Origin: Vandiemenella viatica | Taxonomy: Eukaryota > Arthropoda > Insecta > Orthoptera > Morabidae | Direction: 5' to 3' | Assembly: GCA_031002005.1 (NCBI GenBank) | Contig: CM061920.1 | Location: forward strand, 47,780,610 to 47,844,609 | DNA length: 64,000 bases | In this document: positions 11,901 to 23,900 of the stretch, in pieces | Numbering within the stretch: position 1 is the first letter of the stretch | How the letters are laid out: every line of letters starts with the position of its first letter | The notes under the pieces: generated by a model | What the model saw: only the letters and a program-made list of their open reading frames with translations | Databases searched by the model: none | Told to the model about the DNA's origin: nothing | Program-made: the position numbers and the translations under genes

Positions 11901-14900
11901 TCATTGTCTTGAACTTTTTACAATTTAACGTGTTGCCACTCAGCGCACCACACCAAAATAATATCCAGATCACGCTGAATTTCTAAGCAATTGGCCAAAT
12001 TCCTTACTTTCCTATAAATAACTGCATCATCAGCAAACAAACAGGGTGATATGAACAGGATATCTAGTTGGGTTGGTAAACATGGAATGAAGATAAATGC
12101 AAAGAAGAGTCAGCTAATTAGATACACAAATAAAAAACAGAAGATTAATTATGAATATAAGGTGAGGAAAGAATTGCTTGCTGAAGACCTGAAATGTAAA
12201 TATCTTAGCATTACATTTGATAACAAGTTTAACTGGGAACGACACATTGGATAGGTGGTAGGAAAACGTTTCAAAATCCTGCACTTGTTGGAGAGAGTGA
12301 TGAGGGGATGCACGAGAGAAGGAAAGGAATTGGGTTACAAAACTTTAGTCAGACCATTGCTCGAATATGGGACCCACATTTTGAGTATCAAATACAGGAG
12401 TTGGAGAAGGTCGAAAGAAGGGCTGCTAGATTTGTTTCTGGTAATTATCGCAGAATTCAATCAGTGACAGACATTATAAAGAGCTGGAATGTGATTCATT
12501 GCAAGACAGGAGGAGGATGAGGAGGGTCATGGGAGTGTACAGGGTGTATACTGGCAATGACGCATGGAAAGATATTGCAGTAGGTATGAAAAGTAGTTCA
12601 TGGAAGGGAAAAGATGACCATGACCACAAGCTGGCACTCGATTTCAGGCACAAGGGTGTGGGAAGATTTTCTTTTTTAGGTAAGGGTGTCAGGGATTGGA
12701 ATGAGTTACCAAGGGGAATGATTAATAACTTACCGAAAACGTGAAAAGAATTTAAAGTTAAAATTTGTAGAGGGCAACTGTAGGTGGGTGCAGGATAGGG
12801 GGAAGTTTGATGTGTAGGAAAATTGCCACCGAAGTGTGTGCTCTATTTCATTTAAATTAAAATAAATTAATTTAAACAATCTAAAAAGGCTTTTTAATTT
12901 GTCTCTGAGATCATTTATAAAAATTTAAGAAAAGAAGTGGTCCTATTACACCTCCTTGAGGTACACCCAATGTAACATCTAGATTAGAACTTTCTCCTTC
13001 AACGACAACATACTGTGATCGACCAGTTAGAAATCCTTTATCCATTCACAAAGCTGATCCGATATACCGTACGCTCGAAGCTTCGCTAAAAGGCAGTTGT
13101 GTGGCACAGAGTCAAAGGCTTTCTGAAAATCTAAAACATTGCATCTACTTGTGAACCTGCATCAATAACTTTCATTACGTCATGTCTAAATAGGGCCAGC
13201 TGTGTTTCACATGATCTTTTCTTCCGAAATCCATAATGTTCGAGCAAATAAATTGTTCCATAACTCTACTACAAACAAATGTTATAGATGTGGGACGATA
13301 GTTTCCAGGATCACTTTGAACACCTTTCTTGAAAATCGGAGTTACTTGCGTGACTTTCCAGTCTGAAGGTACTTTTCGCTCTTCTAATAATTTACTGAAT
13401 ATATCAGACAGAAATGGCCCGATTTCCACTGCATACTCTGAAAATACTCTTACTTGAATTCCATCCGGGCCCGGTGCTTTCCCCCACTTCAGGAGCTCTA
13501 ATTGCTTTATGATACCTGCAGTATCCATTCCTAATGATTTCATCACCAACTTGACATGGTGAGGGAAAATTGAAATACTATCCTTATTTTCATCAGTAAA
13601 TGAATTTTTGAATACAGTATTTAGTATGTTAGCTTCATCACGGCTTTCATTAACCTCGGAACTTTCATGAATTAGTGCTGGAATATTGCTATTGGTACAA
13701 TTGACTTTTCGTACATACGACCAAAATTTCTTTGGGTTTTCTGTGAGACTCTTAGAGAGAGAGTTGGAATGAAAATCGTTTGAACGCCTCGGGCATTACA
13801 TTCCTAATACATCCTCTTAACTCAGCTAAGGTTTCTAAATCGCTGCAACACCCCTTCCTTCTTGAGCGTGCGGGTATCCTCCTTTGTTTTTTGAGGAATC
13901 TTTTGATTTCGTATGTGTACCACAGTGGATCATCCTCCCCATTTATTGTTCACTTCAGTATATGTATTTCCATACTTTTCCTGACTATTCGTATGAATTG
14001 ATGCCACATCCCTTCAATGGTGCCTTTTTTTGACTTGAAGTTACGGTAATTATTCCTCAGGTAGGTTCTAAAACATTCCTTTGAGGCCTTACTTAATCTG
14101 TATACAATACGCCCTTTTCTCCTATTTTGATTGGTCATTAGTTTGATAGTTGCAATTACCGCTTTGTGATCGCTTATTCCTGTGGTCGATGAAATGTCGG
14201 TGAATAATTCTGGCCAGTTGGTAACCAGAAAATCTATAATATTTTTGCTACTGTTATGCCACCGCTTAGGTTCATTAACTAGCTGCTCGAGATGATTATC
14301 TGACAACAAATCGAGAATTACTTCAGAAGCTGCCTTATCCCTGCTACCTGTAATGTGAACGTAATTACGCCAGTCAATATAAGGCAGATTGAAGTCGCCT
14401 CCTAGAATTATAGCGTAATCCTAAAAATGGCTAGCTATACTGTTTACATTGTTTTTTAAATCCTCGGCGATAGCTATGTTGAAATTGGGTGGACGGTAGA
14501 AGGCGCCTATGATGAATTTTGACCCAGCAACATTGAGTTTAATCCATCTGATTTAACAGACCGTATCGACGTCTATTTCATTAGATGGGAGAAATTTACT
14601 CACAGCTATAAATACCCCACCTCCATGAGAATGTAATCTGTCTTTACGAAAAACGTTCATGGTATCTTTAAAAGTTTTGGCAGAACTTATTTCCCGTTTT
14701 AGCCAACTTTCTGTACTGATAACGATATCCTCTTCTGGTTACAAATGCTTCTACAGTTAATTACAAGAACTTTTGACTGTTGAGATTCTTTAACGTTCCT
14801 GCTACATTCTGGTGTTGCATCTGTTTAGATTGCTCGAAACTGTATTTTGGGTCTTCCTCCCTCAGTCTATAAAACCACCCAGTACATTCCACATGGCCCC

Positions 14901-17900
14901 TGCCACCTGTGTAGCCGATTCATGTGTGTAGTGCACACCTGACCTATTAAGGGATTAAGCAGAACTCTACATGACTCGACCCTATGGCGAAGATCGAGAA
15001 ATCTGCAGCCAATATCATCACAGAACTGTCGAAGTCTCTAGTTGAGCTCCTCAAGACGGCTCTGAACCAGAGGTCCACAATCAACTGTGTCTACGATGCT
15101 ACAGATGGTTAGCTCTGCCCATGTCTTGCGGCCACTGGCCACAGAGTTCACCTTTTAAGCCAGCCACTGGAGGTAAGAGAGAATAACCTCCGACCCAAGG
15201 CAACAAGCATCATTGATGCCGACATGAGCCACAATCTGTAATTGACTACACCCTGTCCTTTCTGTGGCATCCGGGATGGCCTGTTCCACATCACGGATCA
15301 GGCCACCCGGAATACACACTGAATGGAAGCTGGATTTCTTCCCCAAGTAATCCACCATTTCCCTAAGGGGCTCTAATACCCACCTAACATTAGAGCTTCC
15401 AATTACCAAAATCCCCCTTTGTGTTTGCTCAGACCTAGCAGGCTGGGGGTTTGCAACTTGCAAGATGACAATTGTGGGACTGAGTCAGCCTCCGACAATA
15501 CATCATACCGGTTGGACAGTCGAAGAAGTTCAGAGTCTTGGTCTTTAAGCCTGCTCGACTGCCCCTGTATGTGGCTTCGAAGTCTAGAAGCCATACGCCA
15601 GTCACCGACAGGCGACCGCGAAAACAGCTTCCCACTCTTCAGCCTGGGTTGCAGGTACGATGGTCGATGTGGGAGAATCTGTTATAGGCATGGCTGCATC
15701 AGTTTCCCCAATATCACATCTGCTGCAACCTTTTACAGCAGCTTCCAGCTGTGTAACTTTCGCTAACACAGCTGCAAGTTGTGCGCGGAGATCAGCCACC
15801 TCAGCTCGCATCTGCACACAGCGCCCCCAGCCATTCTGCTTTTGAATAACGCGAAAAAGAAAAAAATAACAAAAGAATGGAACAGAAACTCAAAATAACC
15901 TGTACTTCGTACAAAATATAAACACTCAGAGATTGCACTAACCAAATCTACACACCACTAAAGATCAAATACAAAACGTAAAACCACTACTGTCCTCAGC
16001 AACTGCTCAGCTGTAACAGAACAGAAACATTTCACAAGAAAATTATATTTTTGTTTCGCGAGAGTAAACAGAAATTAATAATATATTCTCTTAGAGAAAA
16101 GCAAGATGATATAGGTTGCTATGGATATAAATACTCAAGAAATGTTAGCTATCAGCATAGATCGGGTGCTTGTGAAATCATTGCCTAAAAGAACCTGCAT
16201 CTTCGGAGGTTAAATAAATTTCGATGTAATCCCTAGTGGATTAAAATAATATACAATAAACAAAAACTGTTTGGATCAAAAGAAAATTATTTATAATTAT
16301 AACTACTTCACAAATCATCAATAGCATCACAGAATATAGAGGTTGTTTTTTGGAAAGCCAAGTGGAATTGGATTCCAATACTTACATTTCTTGAGTTCTT
16401 TCTTCTATTCTTCCATAACCTTGTCTAGACCAACATTGGACATAGGAGGAGAGAGCCTGTTGCCTTGTCTCACACCTGTATGAATGTCAAAGGGTTCTGA
16501 AATTTCTCCCATGAATTTTACTTTAGATTTAGTGCCAATTAGTGTTTCTTTTATGAGTTCTCATGTTTTTGGATCCAATCCCCTTTCTTATAAAATTTGG
16601 AATAGTGAAGGTCTCTCTATTGAGTCATATGCCTTTTTGAAATCCACAAATGTGCATACTAGGGGTTTTTGTCTGAGGACTCGCATTTTGATTATGATTT
16701 TGAGGTTGAAAATTTTTTCGGGGCATGACCTGTTTGGTCTGAATCCTGCTTGATAATCTGCTAATTTAAGTTCTAACTGCTCTTGTGTTCTCTTCAAAAT
16801 ACAGGCTGAAAGAATTTTATACATCACTGGTAGGATGGAGATCCCTCTATAGTTGTTTACATCTGATTTGTTAACTTTTTTATGTAGTGGGTGGATTAGA
16901 GCAGTTATTATTATAATAATTCCCAAACTGATCCTTTACAACACACAGTACACATTTGATTGCAATTGTTCATATTCTTCTACATCTAGAGATTTCTTCA
17001 GAGCAATAACAGAATCATAACCTAAACAGGAGAAACATCCCCATACCATAATACCACCTTCTCCATACTTCACTGTTAGCACCATACATGAAGGCAGGTT
17101 ATATGCTACAGGCATTTGTAAAACCCAAATCCTTCCATCAGTTTGTGACAGGGTATAGTGCAATTCATCACTCCAAATCACTCATCATTGGCATCATTAT
17201 TTCTACCCCTTTTTGCTCCTTCAGTACATTTATTGTGCTGGCTGGACTGCTGGTAGCTCTTTGAAACTCACAAGTTATTCCTTCCATTAATTTATTGTGA
17301 TTTTTAATAACTACACTCATCAATACTTGGCAGTCCCTATCCATCATTAAATAAGGCTTGCCTAATCTTGGTTTAGTTGTAGTTATTGTTTTGTGTTTCC
17401 ATTTCACAATAACATCACTTGCAGTTGACTTGGGCAGCATTAGAAGGGGTTGAAATGTCTCTGATTGATTTGTTTCTCAGGTGACATCCAATGAATGGTC
17501 CACGTGAATGACCCATTCTGCAGTTACTGCTTCTCTACTGACAACACCATACTCCCCACCTCCTTTTATATTGGTGGGTCTGCCTGTTGTGATATACAAA
17601 TTTCAGTTCCATATTAAATAGAAGTATCTGGAAACATTTGATCAGATAGTGTATATACATACAAGAACACAAGATGATTAATAATCATAATGAAAAAAGT
17701 AAACAATCATGTATGTGTGTTGTACAATTTATTTTTGTTTCTTGTGCTGAAATTGTGTACCTGTGAATTTGATATAAAAAAGTAGAAATGTTCTGTGACA
17801 AAGCCCATGACAGAATATATACTCCAAGAAGTAGTAGCATAGCAGTCTCCCAAATTAATATATAAAATAATATTAATAATTATCCATACTCAATAATATA

Positions 17901-20900
17901 AATGCTCTTTGTATCATCAGTCATTTATCCACAGGAATATTGTTTTAGTTATAAAGTTGGTTTTATTTTAATTGTTTTTGGTCATTGATGCATTTTGTTG
18001 CACTTAATATTATTATGGCTGGAGGTTGCATACAATAACAAATGGCGTACTCTAATCGCTTAGTGTGTAACATTGCTTGAAGTTTGTGCATTATATACTA
18101 TCTTCATGTGTGTATTAGAAACATATTACTAAACAATATAGTCAAAGGAATATTTGCGTTATCACTGTACATGACTATATGCCTTCTCCCAGTAGCTCGC
18201 CGCTTAATGTTGCGGCACTTTCGAGTGAAGTTGGTAAGGATTGATATATTTTACAACTCTAAGGGTAACATATATTACATAATATCAACCAGACCAAAAC
18301 AACAATTACTTGTGATTCCTCTGTGATTGCGCTAAATTTTATCATAAGTTTTCAACAAAAAAGAAAGGTGTAAAACCAAAAATCTTCAACAAAAAAGAAA
18401 CGTATAAAACCTTTCTATTTTGTTAACAACGTTCGAATTGCTGACATAGTTACATGTTGCGGAAATAATAGCCTCAGTAATATTACTCATTTGAAGCAAA
18501 CAAGAGTAAAATAAATCTTATAAACTTACATTATACCAAGTAATATTTATTTTAATTGTAGTGTAGGCTGCACAGTTCATGATTAGAGTGCAACTATTTC
18601 CATTCAAACGATTTAATAATTTCAATAATAGGGCATAGTTATGAAAAAAACTACATTATTCATGCCCTCTGCTGTAGCATCAAAAGCCAGTTGTAATTCT
18701 AACCCATGCTAAGTAACAATCTAATCAAATTTTTCACTAACATTGATGTTTAAAAATTAAAATATTTTTCTTTCATATCTATGGACAAAGAATTTAAGGA
18801 ACTAGACGACCCGTGCAAAAATTTTGCGAATAAAATGTGATGAATAGTGAGGTTGAATATAATGTCACCAAGTTCAGTCATTACTCTTCATACTCCTACT
18901 TCATTTATCGATTTTGGTTAGAAATCCAGGGAGATAAATGGCTCAAAACACAAAAAACGTATTTTAGAAATATTGACCTTTTTGCATTTTATGGGTCGAA
19001 TTACGAAAAATTCCTTTTTTATAATATAATGTTACCACAGCGGAAACCTTAGTCTTTAATACGATATGTCATTTATCTATATCAATTAGATATCAAGGGA
19101 AATATAAGGCTCGTGACACAAAAATACGTTGTAGAACAATTTATACTTTTTCCCTTTTATAGTTGAATACCAAAAACTTCTTTCTTAAAATATGATGTCA
19201 GTAAAGCTGAGACATTATTCCTCACAATAGTACTTGATTTATCGATTTTGGATAGATATCAAGGGAGATCAGTGGCTCGAGACACAAAAAACGTATTTTA
19301 GAAATATTTACGTTTTTGCATTTTATGGGTCGAATTACGAAAAATTCCTTTCTTAAAATATAATGTTACCACGGCGGAGACCTTATTCTTTAATATGATA
19401 CCTCATTTATCTATATCGGTTAGATATCAAGGGAGATAAATCGCCCGTGACACAAAAATCGGTAATAGAAAAATTTATACTTTTTCCTTTAAGGGTTGTA
19501 TTCCAAAAACATTCTTTCTTAAAATATGATGTCACAAAGCTGAGACATTACTACTCATAATCCTACCTCATTTATCTACTTTGGTTAGATATCCAGGGAG
19601 ATAAATGGCTCGAGATACAAAAAATGCATTTTAGAAAAAGTGACATTTTTGCCCTATAAGGGTCTAATTACGAAAAATTCCTTTCTTAAAATATAATGTT
19701 ACCATGGCGGAGACCTTATTCTTTAATATGATACCTCATTTATCTATATCGGTTAGATATTAAGGGAGATAAATCGCCCGTGACACAAAAATCGGTAATA
19801 GAAAAATTTATACTTTTTTCCTTTAAGGGTTGAATTCCAAAAACATTCTTTAATAAAAAATGATGTCACAAAGCTGAGACATTACTACTCATAATCCTAC
19901 CTCATTTATCGATTTTGGTTACATATCCAGGGAGAAAAATGGCTCGAGATACAAAAAACGCATTTTAGAAAAAGTTACATTTTTGCTCTATAAGGGTCGA
20001 ATTACGAATAATTCCTTTCTTAAAATATAATGTTACCATGGCGGAGACCTTATTCTTTAATATGATACCTCATTTATCTATATCGGTTAGATATTAAGGG
20101 AGCTAAATCGCTCGTGACACAAAAATGAGTTATAGAAAAATTTATACTTTTTCCCTTTAAGGGTTGAATTCCAAACACATTCTTTCTTAAAATATGATTT
20201 CACAAAGCTGATACATTACTCCTTATATTCCTACTTCATTTATCGATTTTGGTTAGATATCCAGGGAGATAAATGGCTCCAGATACAAAAAACGCATTTT
20301 AGAAAAAGTGACATTTTTGCTCTATAAGGGTCGAATTACGAAAAATTCCTTTCTTAAAATATAATGTTACCATGGCGGAGACCTTATTCTTTAATATGAT
20401 ACCTCATTTATCTATATCTGTTAGATATTAAGGGAGATAAATCGCCCGTGACACAAAAATCGGTAATAGAAAAATTTATATTTTTTTCCTTTAAGGGTTG
20501 AATTCCAAAAACATTCTTTCTTAAAATATGATGTCACAAAGCTGAGACATTACTCCTCATAATCCTACCTCATTTATCGATTTTGGTTAGATATCCAGGG
20601 AGAAAAATGACTCGAGATACAAAAAACGCATTTTAGAAAAAGTTACATTTTTGCCCTATAAGGGTCGAATTACGAAAAATTCCTTTCTTAAAATATAATG
20701 TTACCATGGCGGAGACCTTATTCTTTAATATGATACCTCATTTATCTATATCTGTTAGATATTAAGGGAGATAAATCGCTCGTGACACAAAAACGCATTG
20801 CAAAAATATTGATACTTTTTCCCTTTAAGGGTCGAATTCCGAAAACTTTCTGGATTAATATATGACGTCACTAAAGCGGAGATCTTAATCTTTAAAACGA

Positions 20901-23900
20901 TACTTCATAAAACGGTTTGAGATAGATATCCAGTGAGATAACTGACTCGTAACACAAAAAACAGCATTTTAGAAATATTTACATTTTTGCCCTTTAAGGG
21001 TCGAATTCCGAAAACTTTCTTGCTTAAAATATGATTTAACCAAAGTGGAGACCATAAGCTTTAAAATGACACATCATTCATTGATTTCGATTAAGTATTA
21101 AGGAAGATATAGGCTTGTGACAAAAAAATACCTTATAGAAATAATATATATGATACTTCTATGAGGGTTGGAACTTAAATAGTGGCAACACTGCTGTGGA
21201 GACACTATGCAATGGAATCTACTATTGTCACTGATAGCATACATTGTTAACATACCTACCTTACCTCCGAGCAAATATACTCGCCCTCCCAAGTGCCTGG
21301 CGTGCGCAAAATCGAGGGAAACACATTCATTTGTGAGTGAGCAGTCTAACGTGACGGTGTCACTATGTTTTCGAAAAACAGGAACAATGGGTTCTGCATG
21401 AATTGATGGAAATGCAGAAATGGAAGCATTACGATGCTGATCAGACGCACTTGGAGCGTGAAGGAGAGGCTTTCATACACCGTATCGTAACACTGGATCA
21501 GACATGGGCCACATCATACTAGCCAAAACTGAAACGCCAATCCAACAAATGGTGTCATTATGGGTCGCCGCGAAAGTCGAAAGTGCGTCAGAGACCCAGT
21601 ATGGTGAAAGTTATGGTGATTCTCGTGTACGACTGTGATGGTGTTATCATAACGCATTACATTCCTCCATGGCAGACCATCGATGCACAATATTACTGTT
21701 CATTTTTGGAGCATCACCTGCGACCAGCTTTGCGAAAGAAGCAGCAACACTCTCTGTGCAACCCACCCATCATTTTGCATGACAAAGTGCAGGCAAATAC
21801 AGTGCAAGCTGTGGCTGCTCTGTTCAGTCGATGGGACTCGGAAGTACTGTACCATCCACCATACTCCCCCGACTTAAGTCCCTGAGACTTTGATTTGATT
21901 CCGAAGATGAAGGAACCACTTCGTGGCATTCGCTTCAGGCAGGCAGTAGACCACTCCATTCACACCACCAACAGAACAGGCTCTGCTAACAGTATACTAC
22001 GCCTTCCACATCGCTGGAAACGGTTTCTACACAACACTGGTGACTACTTTAAAGGACAGTAGCAGGTGCAAACATGTAATGCTTTTGTATCAGTTGTGAA
22101 TAAATAGTTGCCACTATTTAAGTTCAAACCCTCGTATATATCAAAAGAATAATACATAAATATAAGCATCTAATGATTGATATGATGATTTAAATGCAAA
22201 TACATATTTTTTTCAGTGTTCTGTCAGTTAATTTATTCGCGGATGCTTAGAAATGTTATTAAATAACGTGCATAACCAAGAAGAATGCCATGAAGCATGA
22301 CGTCATTGCGCGACATCATAGAGTGATGTCATGATGTGACAGGTGACGTCATACATAACAGACTTGCATATTATATGTATAAATAACAATAACAATATGC
22401 AAAGGAAAAATCAAGTAGACCCATCATGGACCTAAGTTGCAGAAAGGAGGGTTGTAATAACCAAAATAATAATAATAATAATTTACAGAAATACATAAAA
22501 CACAATATTTTTGGCTCATGAATGTATGAGATGAACAACATGGTTATATTAACATGGGCATCTATGGTCGACTGTGTGAAATGAATGGTTGATTATGACC
22601 CACAGTTGCTGGGGTAGGTGGGGAAGGTGATGAAAATAATGTTGTTGGAAATGATAATCAAAGGAAAGAAATTAATCATAAATAAAAACAAAAATTATAA
22701 ACCTGGAAATAGTGAAAAATTAGCATGGCATATTTTCCCTACTCCATTGAATACGAGAAAAATTAACTGTAGTTGAAATCAATGTTGATTTGTGTCAACA
22801 AACCAATTTAGAAAGAAAAAGAAACTTATTATTAACAAACAAGAAATGAACATGATAATAAATGGGATAGCACTGTACTTACCACACAGGTAGGATGGAC
22901 AACAACCATCTCCTCCTGAAATTTCCTTGTATCTTGTACCAATTGGACACACTTCTTTTTCACATGTTCTTGAGTGACATTTCTTAACTGATCCTGTAAT
23001 TGTTTACATTAATAGTTTTTAATCTATTAACAAAAACATCTGAATCAATTAATAGAACAAATACATGAATTCTTCTGAACATTCTACAGTGATCTTATAG
23101 CAAAATAATGATAAATTTTATGAATTAACCAACCATAAATATTTAACATTTATCAATATGCTGATCAGATAACAATGATTGGTGTAACTGTCCTTACAGA
23201 AAATATTCAATACCTTTATAATGCATTTACAAAAAGCCTGTATCTCACAAAGGTTGCATGTAGCACACAGATGAGTCAAATCTAATTTATTTTGTCATAT
23301 ATCTATTAATTTTGTAACTACCGGTATGTGACAAAATTTGTTCTCAGAACTGTGAGTTAGATTGAATAATATTGCATATTATTTCTATAGTTAGTTTCTA
23401 TGTTAATTCAAGTGAGAAAACATATTTTTACAGTTGCTGAGATAATATTTTGTGTTGCATCAGCTTTCAGTATTCGCCTGGAGTAATATTTCGAAAATTC
23501 GTATCAAAAGTATTTATTTTAGGCTAAACTATTAAAGTTACAAATTTTTTTTATAATAACTAAAGTTGATGTTTGTTACAAGATCTAGCGATTTGTAAAA
23601 TTTCAGAGTGATAGGATTATTTTAGTTGTCACGGTCAAATTACACAGACGGAAAAAAAAATCCCAACACCAAGAAAAAATTATTGTAGAGTAATGAAATT
23701 TGGACAATGCATTTGTCAAGTTAACATGTTTAATTGATTAAATTTTCAAGATCACAGGTTAATTTAAGCTCAAGAAAATGCATTTCAAATGTGAAATACT
23801 GTTAAATTAATAGCCGGTGTAACCTCCAGAATTTTGAATGCAAGCCTGCAAACGTGAATGCATTGTGTCATACAGGTTTCGAATGTCACTTTGTGGTATG

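Larger units (their letters stand above)
11223..16011 (-). mobile_element. CR1-like non-LTR retrotransposon (third layer)
   Basis: About 4 kb without its own insert. From 5' to 3' on the minus strand: ORF1 with coiled coil and SGNH-type esterase block, ORF2 endonuclease, reverse transcriptase, and a 3' end in short TGTAGA-type repeats at 11223-11255. It lies in the RTE-like element; 4-bp flanks (ATTC/ATAC) may be a worn target duplication. All frames are broken. Confidence 0.7.
10386..16935 (-). mobile_element. RTE-like non-LTR retrotransposon, split (second layer)
   Basis: The 5' portion (16935-16332) encodes reverse transcriptase motifs and the 3' portion (11222-10386) continues from the YLAFADD active site to the C-terminus. 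Joining the two flanks restores NNLYIPYLAFADD in frame, which proves they are one element interrupted by the CR1-like insert. It is related to the copy at 59473-61164. Confidence 0.7.
9968..17651 (-). mobile_element. Tc1-like element split by nested LINEs (outer layer of the nest)
   Basis: Left end CCCTATCTCACTAAGTATCC and reverse complement of the right end CACTATCTGATCAAATGTTT are imperfect inverted repeats next to TA (9966-9967, 17652-17653). The 5' half of the transposase lies at 17440-16935 and the 3' half at about 10385-9990, both minus strand, so the element was broken by the RTE-like LINE between them. Without the insert it would be about 1.1-1.2 kb. Confidence 0.7.

Noticed and set aside
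18785..21161. Regular repeats as a possible CRISPR array
   Set aside because: Units of ~167 bp are similar along their whole length with no unique spacers, and the genome is eukaryotic.
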